Assembly (NCBI GenBank): GCA_018303515.1
Contig: JAGVXZ010000039.1
Coordinates: 1-7,596, forward strand
Length of the DNA: 7,596 nt
Origin: Candidatus Woesearchaeota archaeon
Lineage (GTDB): Archaea; Nanobdellota; Nanobdellia; SCGC-AAA011-G17; GW2011-AR18
Direction of reading: 5' to 3'
Shown here: positions 4,405 to 7,596 of the stretch, piece by piece
How the letters are laid out: each line of letters begins with the position of its first letter
Numbering within the stretch: position 1 is the first letter of the stretch
Notes under the pieces: model-generated
The model's input: only the letters and a program-made list of their open reading frames with translations
Databases searched by the model: none
What the model was told of the DNA's origin: nothing
Program-made: the position numbers and the translations under genes

Positions 4405-6876
4405 TTGGTTAGGAAGAATAATCTAGAAATTTTATTTGTAATATCTTTGTTGGTATTAATACCTTTAGTTTCTGCTGGTGTTTTTCAGGATATAATTTTT
4501 CATATAAATGGTAGTCAAGATTCTGAACAAATTGGGTTTGTTATGCATGGTGGATATGATTTTAATGGTGATGGTTATAATGATTTTTTGTTTGCAGGTG
4601 GGGCTAGTGAGGATGTATTCTTAATGTATGGTGGTTCTGCTGGTGGGTTTCCAAAAAATGTTACAGATCATTTTGCGATTGCAAATGTGACTAATGTAAC
4701 ATTTCAAAGTTCTTTTTCAAATTCTGAATTTGGTAGTACCCCTACCAATGACCAAAACGGTGCAGTATTTATTGGAGATTGGAATAATGATACTTATGCT
4801 GATGTTATGATTTCTGCATCAAGTGCAGATGTGGGTGGATTAACAAATAATGGACAGGTGTATATTTTCTTTGGAAATTCCAACCCAATTGGTCCACCTT
4901 CTGCTTGGAATGCTGCAAATGCAAATATTACAATTAATGGGTCTTTTGATGATGGTTATTTGGGAGGAGGTTATAATTCCAATTCAGTTGCTTTAGGTTT
5001 TTCAAAAAGGGATTTTGGAGATTTTAATGGAGATGGAATTGTTGATATTATTGTTCCAGAGACAGCTTTTGATAACAATTCTGGACTAATAAATACAAAG
5101 GCTCTGCACTTAATTTATGGTGTAAATCGTCTGAGTAGTAGAAGTGATGCAACAACAATAGGACAAATTGCAAATATTACTTTCATTAGTCCTTTTCATA
5201 ATACAACAGCTGGGCAAAGTGGTATGAGAATGAAGGCTTTATTTGTTGGTGATATAAATAATGATAGTTTAGAGGATTTAGCAATAAGTTTTGATGATGG
5301 AGATGGGGGTGGAAATGAGAGAGGTGAAGTATATATCTATTTAGGTAATTTTACAAATATCTATCCAACAGTAAATATTACTATTAATGCTGAGAGTGCA
5401 AATATTACAATTAATGGGTCAGCAAATAGTCTGCACCTAGTACTTAATGGATATATTGGAGATTGGAATAATGATACTATTGATGATATGGCTTTTGCTG
5501 AACCCCTTTTAGATATTAATGGTCTAACAGCTGCGGGTAGGATTTTGATTATGCTCGGACAGCATGGACTGGTTGCTAAAGATGCTAAGGTCTCTGAGGT
5601 AGCTAATTTAACAATTAATGGTGTAGTTGTACAATCTAACTTAGGTCATGTTTCTAGGACAGTTATAGGTGCTGATATAAATAATGATGGCATTAATGAT
5701 TTAATAATTCCAAATCCTAGGGGTACAAATATAAATCTGGGTACTAATCAAACAAATATTGTCTTTGGTATTCATGGTTTTACAGGTGTTGTAACACAAG
5801 ATGTAAATCAATCTAATATGACCATAAATGGATCGGCTATCGAAGGTTCTGTTGATTTTGGTGTAGCAGTTGAAGTGTGGGATTATGATAATGATTCTAT
5901 TAATGAACTTATAGTTGGTGATAGAAATTACAATGGAATTGGTACTAATAGAGGTAAAATTTATGGTTTTGAGTTATTAGACAATTCAGAACCTTCATTG
6001 ATTGTAAATGGTCCCGCAAATGTAACTTATGGTTCCACTAATGTTTCATTAAACGTTTCAGTACATGATAGATTTGGAACTGGAAGTTTATCTGGTGTTA
6101 GTTCGTGTTGGTATAGTTTGAATGGGACAGCAAATGTTTCATTTACATGTTTAAGTAATACTACTTTTGTGACAAATGATTGTGCACAACATAATGTGAC
6201 TGTTTATAGTAATGATACTGCGAATAATGTAAATCAATCAAGTAATGTAGTGTTTAGTATTTATACTTCTGCTGCAACATGTAATCCAACAACAACGACA
6301 ACAACTAGTACTGCTGGTACAGGTGGTGGTAGTAGTGGTTCAACAGTTGCTACTGTAAAATCTGGTGAAGTGAAAGCAATTGGAAGGTTAAGTGCTGTTG
6401 GAACTAATAGAGAAATGAGCGCTGGTGCAATAGTTAGTTTTGAATTACCAAATGAAGAAACACATACTGCGAAAGTATTAAGTGTTGATAAGGAAAAACA
6501 AGAAGTTGAAGTTGAGGTATCATCAACGCCACAAAAAATTAAAATCAAAGTTGGAGAAACAGTTGATGTTGATTTGACTGATGATGGAAAAGCGGAAATT
6601 GGAGTCACTTTAATTGAGATTAATGAAAAGGGAAATGCTTTATTGAATTTTATAAGATATGGTGATAGGCCAGTGGTTAAAAGAGGTGCTGCATTGGATG
6701 AAGCATTGGAAGCTAATGATGATACAATAAATAGTGTTGGAAATGCTTTAGGCAAACTTGCAGATGGTGAAGTTAAAGATGCTGTTAAGGCAACTCCCTG
6801 GTGGTTGTGGTTGTTAATTGTTTTAGTTATAGTTGGTGCAGGGGTTTGGTATTATATAAATAAAATGAGGTATTAG
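4405..6876 (+). CDS. Secreted, membrane-anchored seven-repeat FG-GAP beta-propeller protein with Ig-like domain
   Basis: This 823-residue protein starts at TTG; an in-frame TGA sits directly before it and the ribosome-binding site fits. Layout: Sec signal peptide (1-24, VSA cleavage motif, no lipobox Cys), then seven Ca-binding DxNxDxxxD loops at 52-60, 125-133, 206-214, 283-291, 353-361, 424-432 and 493-501. They are spaced 69-81 residues apart, as expected for one seven-bladed FG-GAP propeller. An Ig-like region (about 530-620) holds three of the four Cys (568, 582, 593); the fourth, C626, precedes a Thr/Gly/Ser linker (629-648). Next comes a beta-rich domain (650-752) with VGETVDVDLTDDG (716-728), of a type I recall from DPANN surface proteins. 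One membrane helix (799-817) and the basic tail INKMRY close the chain. About 30 N-x-S/T sequons, all before the linker, suggest heavy N-glycosylation. The role is probably adhesion or cell-envelope; the ligand is unknown. It is transcribed apart from the metabolic operon. Confidence 0.85.
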   Translation: MVRKNNLEILFVISLLVLIPLVSAGVFQDIIFHINGSQDSEQIGFVMHGGYDFNGDGYNDFLFAGGASEDVFLMYGGSAGGFPKNVTDHFAIANVTNVTFQSSFSNSEFGSTPTNDQNGAVFIGDWNNDTYADVMISASSADVGGLTNNGQVYIFFGNSNPIGPPSAWNAANANITINGSFDDGYLGGGYNSNSVALGFSKRDFGDFNGDGIVDIIVPETAFDNNSGLINTKALHLIYGVNRLSSRSDATTIGQIANITFISPFHNTTAGQSGMRMKALFVGDINNDSLEDLAISFDDGDGGGNERGEVYIYLGNFTNIYPTVNITINAESANITINGSANSLHLVLNGYIGDWNNDTIDDMAFAEPLLDINGLTAAGRILIMLGQHGLVAKDAKVSEVANLTINGVVVQSNLGHVSRTVIGADINNDGINDLIIPNPRGTNINLGTNQTNIVFGIHGFTGVVTQDVNQSNMTINGSAIEGSVDFGVAVEVWDYDNDSINELIVGDRNYNGIGTNRGKIYGFELLDNSEPSLIVNGPANVTYGSTNVSLNVSVHDRFGTGSLSGVSSCWYSLNGTANVSFTCLSNTTFVTNDCAQHNVTVYSNDTANNVNQSSNVVFSIYTSAATCNPTTTTTTSTAGTGGGSSGSTVATVKSGEVKAIGRLSAVGTNREMSAGAIVSFELPNEETHTAKVLSVDKEKQEVEVEVSSTPQKIKIKVGETVDVDLTDDGKAEIGVTLIEINEKGNALLNFIRYGDRPVVKRGAALDEALEANDDTINSVGNALGKLADGEVKDAVKATPWWLWLLIVLVIVGAGVWYYINKMRY
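4770..4794 (+). repeat. 25-base direct repeat, copy 1 (propeller blade 2)
   Basis: This stretch, coding for the IGDWNNDT calcium loop, is base-for-base identical to 5454-5478 in blade 5. The bases on either side differ. Confidence 0.85.
4920..4943 (+). repeat. 24-base direct repeat, copy 1
   Basis: This stretch, coding for ANITINGS before blade-loop 3, is identical to 5397-5420. The offset of 477 bases differs from the 684 of the other repeat pair, so the two pairs do not come from one segmental duplication. Confidence 0.85.
5397..5420 (+). repeat. 24-base direct repeat, copy 2
   Basis: Identical to 4920-4943; it codes for ANITINGS just before blade-loop 5, two blades after the first copy. 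Confidence 0.85.
5454..5478 (+). repeat. 25-base direct repeat, copy 2 (propeller blade 5)
   Basis: Identical to 4770-4794, three blades later; it codes for the calcium loop IGDWNNDT. Confidence 0.85.
6289..6306 (+). repeat. Threonine-codon run in the linker
   Basis: Six successive Thr codons (mostly ACA) form a short trinucleotide tract at the start of the flexible linker. Such tracts can change length by slippage without a frameshift. Thr-rich linkers are common in archaeal surface proteins and may be O-glycosylated. Confidence 0.6.
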
Positions 6877-6898
6877 TTTAAATTTTATTATTTAGTTT

Positions 6899-6937
6899 TA
6901 AGTAATGTTAATATATTACTTATTTTAATTTTATTTT
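6899..6937 (+). terminator. Inverted repeat and T-rich tract between the surface protein gene and lgt
   Basis: TAAGTAAT (6899-6906) and ATTACTTA (6915-6922) can form an 8-bp A/T-rich stem with an 8-base loop. T-rich sequence follows (6923-6937, including two TTTT runs) and reaches the lgt start. It could end transcription of the surface protein gene. It overlaps the proposed lgt TATA box, and an AT-rich palindrome may arise by chance, so the call is weak. Confidence 0.35.
6908..6915 (+). promoter_or_regulatory. Possible TATA box of lgt (leaderless transcript)
   Basis: TTAATATA is centred about 26 bases before the lgt ATG, so transcription would begin at or next to the start codon. The 16 bases before the ATG contain no G at all, so there is no ribosome-binding site, which fits a leaderless mRNA. 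In DNA this AT-rich a TATA-like string is weak evidence. Confidence 0.4.
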
Positions 6938-7596
6938 ATGATTAATTCAGTTTTTTTTAGTATAGGTCCTTTGGAAATAAGATATTATAGTCTGTTAATG
7001 GTTTTAGGTTTTATTTTAGGTTATTTTATATTAATTAAATTTGGAAGAGAAAAGGGAATAGAAAAATCAGTTTTAGAAGATTATTTCTTTTATTTAGCAT
7101 TGGGATTAATAATTGGTGCTAGATTATTTGAAGTTTTATTTTATGATTTTCAATATTATTTTAGTAATCCTATTAAAGTATTTTATATTTGGGAAGGTGG
7201 AATTGCAAGTCATGGAGCAATGATTGGTGCTTTTTTAGTAACCTTTTGGTTTAGTAAGAAAAATAAAATTAATTTTTATACCCTTTCTGATTTAGTTGTA
7301 ATACCTGTTGCTTTAGCAGCATCATTTATTAGAATTGGAAATTTTATTAATCAAGAGTTAGTTGGGAGGGTTACTGATTCTTCTTTAGGCTTTAAGTTTG
7401 ATAATTATTCCGGGTTAAGACATCCAGTTCAGTTATATCAATCTGTTTGTAATTTTTTTAATTTTTTAATCCTCTTTGGTATCAGAAAATATATTAAATT
7501 GAAAGAAGGAACTTTAACATGGTTGTTCTTTTTATTTTATTCTTCTTTTAGATTTTTTACAGAATTTTTTAAAGACTTACCTTTAAATTATGGTTT
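6938..7596 (+). CDS. lgt: Prolipoprotein diacylglyceryl transferase (partial, 3' end outside window)
   Basis: 219 residues are visible before the window ends, perhaps 40-60 short of the full enzyme. Lgt transfers a diacylglyceryl group from a membrane phospholipid to the lipobox Cys of prelipoproteins, the first step of lipoprotein maturation. Landmarks: IRYYSLLMVLGF (14-25) at the start of the first helix, GGIASHGAMIG (87-97) with the HG of the conserved catalytic-region His (92), and the Lgt signature RIGNFINQELVGR (132-144). RHPVQLYQ (161-168) and RFFTEFFKD follow. Several hydrophobic segments between them fit the polytopic membrane topology. The normally conserved HGG is HGA here, a mild change. 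Lgt is a bacterial enzyme that classical archaea lack, so in an archaeal host it points to transfer and to a lipoprotein pathway. It is 61 bases downstream of the surface protein gene, whose product is not a lipoprotein, so the two need not be linked. Confidence 0.92.
   Translation, partial: MINSVFFSIGPLEIRYYSLLMVLGFILGYFILIKFGREKGIEKSVLEDYFFYLALGLIIGARLFEVLFYDFQYYFSNPIKVFYIWEGGIASHGAMIGAFLVTFWFSKKNKINFYTLSDLVVIPVALAASFIRIGNFINQELVGRVTDSSLGFKFDNYSGLRHPVQLYQSVCNFFNFLILFGIRKYIKLKEGTLTWLFFLFYSSFRFFTEFFKDLPLNYG

Noticed and set aside
4405..4490. Surface protein as a lipoprotein substrate of the downstream Lgt
   Set aside because: The signal peptide ends LVSAG with no Cys at the cleavage site, so there is no lipobox; the protein is held by a C-terminal helix instead.
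6261..6755. 164-codon open frame on the - strand inside the surface protein gene
   Set aside because: It is antisense to the linker and stalk domain; its Val/Pro/Thr/Ser runs mirror the Thr/Gly linker codons, and no start signal or family is evident.

Overview
The window is a very AT-rich stretch with every recognisable gene on the + strand. It reads best as genome of a small-genome archaeon, most likely of the DPANN group (Woesearchaeota/Pacearchaeota-like). Support for that: an archaeal-style BRE/TATA element (GCAAATG-TTTATAT) in front of the large surface-protein gene; a possible TATA box one promoter-length upstream of an lgt start that has no ribosome-binding site, as in leaderless archaeal mRNAs; an archaeal-flavoured phosphoglycerate kinase; split transketolase genes; and a large sequon-rich secreted protein with a Thr/Gly/Ser linker. 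Several genes are nevertheless of bacterial type (class I GAPDH, RpiB, Lgt). That mixture is known from DPANN genomes, but it leaves a Patescibacteria/CPR bacterium as the main alternative.

Bases 1-4251 are one tightly packed operon for central sugar-phosphate metabolism: the 3' end of gapA (class I GAPDH), pgk, rpiB, rpe, transketolase N-terminal subunit, transketolase C-terminal subunit, and a 41-residue Cys-rich ORF absent from standard gene sets. Five of the six junctions are 4-base ATGA overlaps and the sixth has a 1-base gap, so translation is probably coupled throughout. GAPDH and PGK interconvert glyceraldehyde-3-phosphate and 3-phosphoglycerate. RpiB, Rpe and the two-chain transketolase interconvert pentose phosphates and exchange C2 units with hexose and triose phosphates. 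Together they link lower glycolysis/gluconeogenesis to ribose-5-phosphate supply. Several enzymes carry substitutions at normally conserved positions (PGK NGP, RpiB His99, Rpe metal-ligand His).

Bases 4252-4404 hold a hairpin plus T-tract (likely operon terminator), then a promoter and a GAGGTG ribosome-binding site. The latter serves an 823-residue surface protein that starts at TTG. Its layout is signal peptide, seven FG-GAP/Ca-binding repeats (one seven-bladed beta-propeller), Ig-like domain, Thr/Gly/Ser linker, membrane-proximal beta domain, one transmembrane helix and a short basic tail. This recalls the order of parts in an integrin alpha chain, and the protein carries about 30 N-glycosylation sequons. 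After a 61-base AT-only-like spacer comes lgt, a prolipoprotein diacylglyceryl transferase cut off by the window end.

No RNA genes, insertion sequences, CRISPR arrays or attachment sites were seen.
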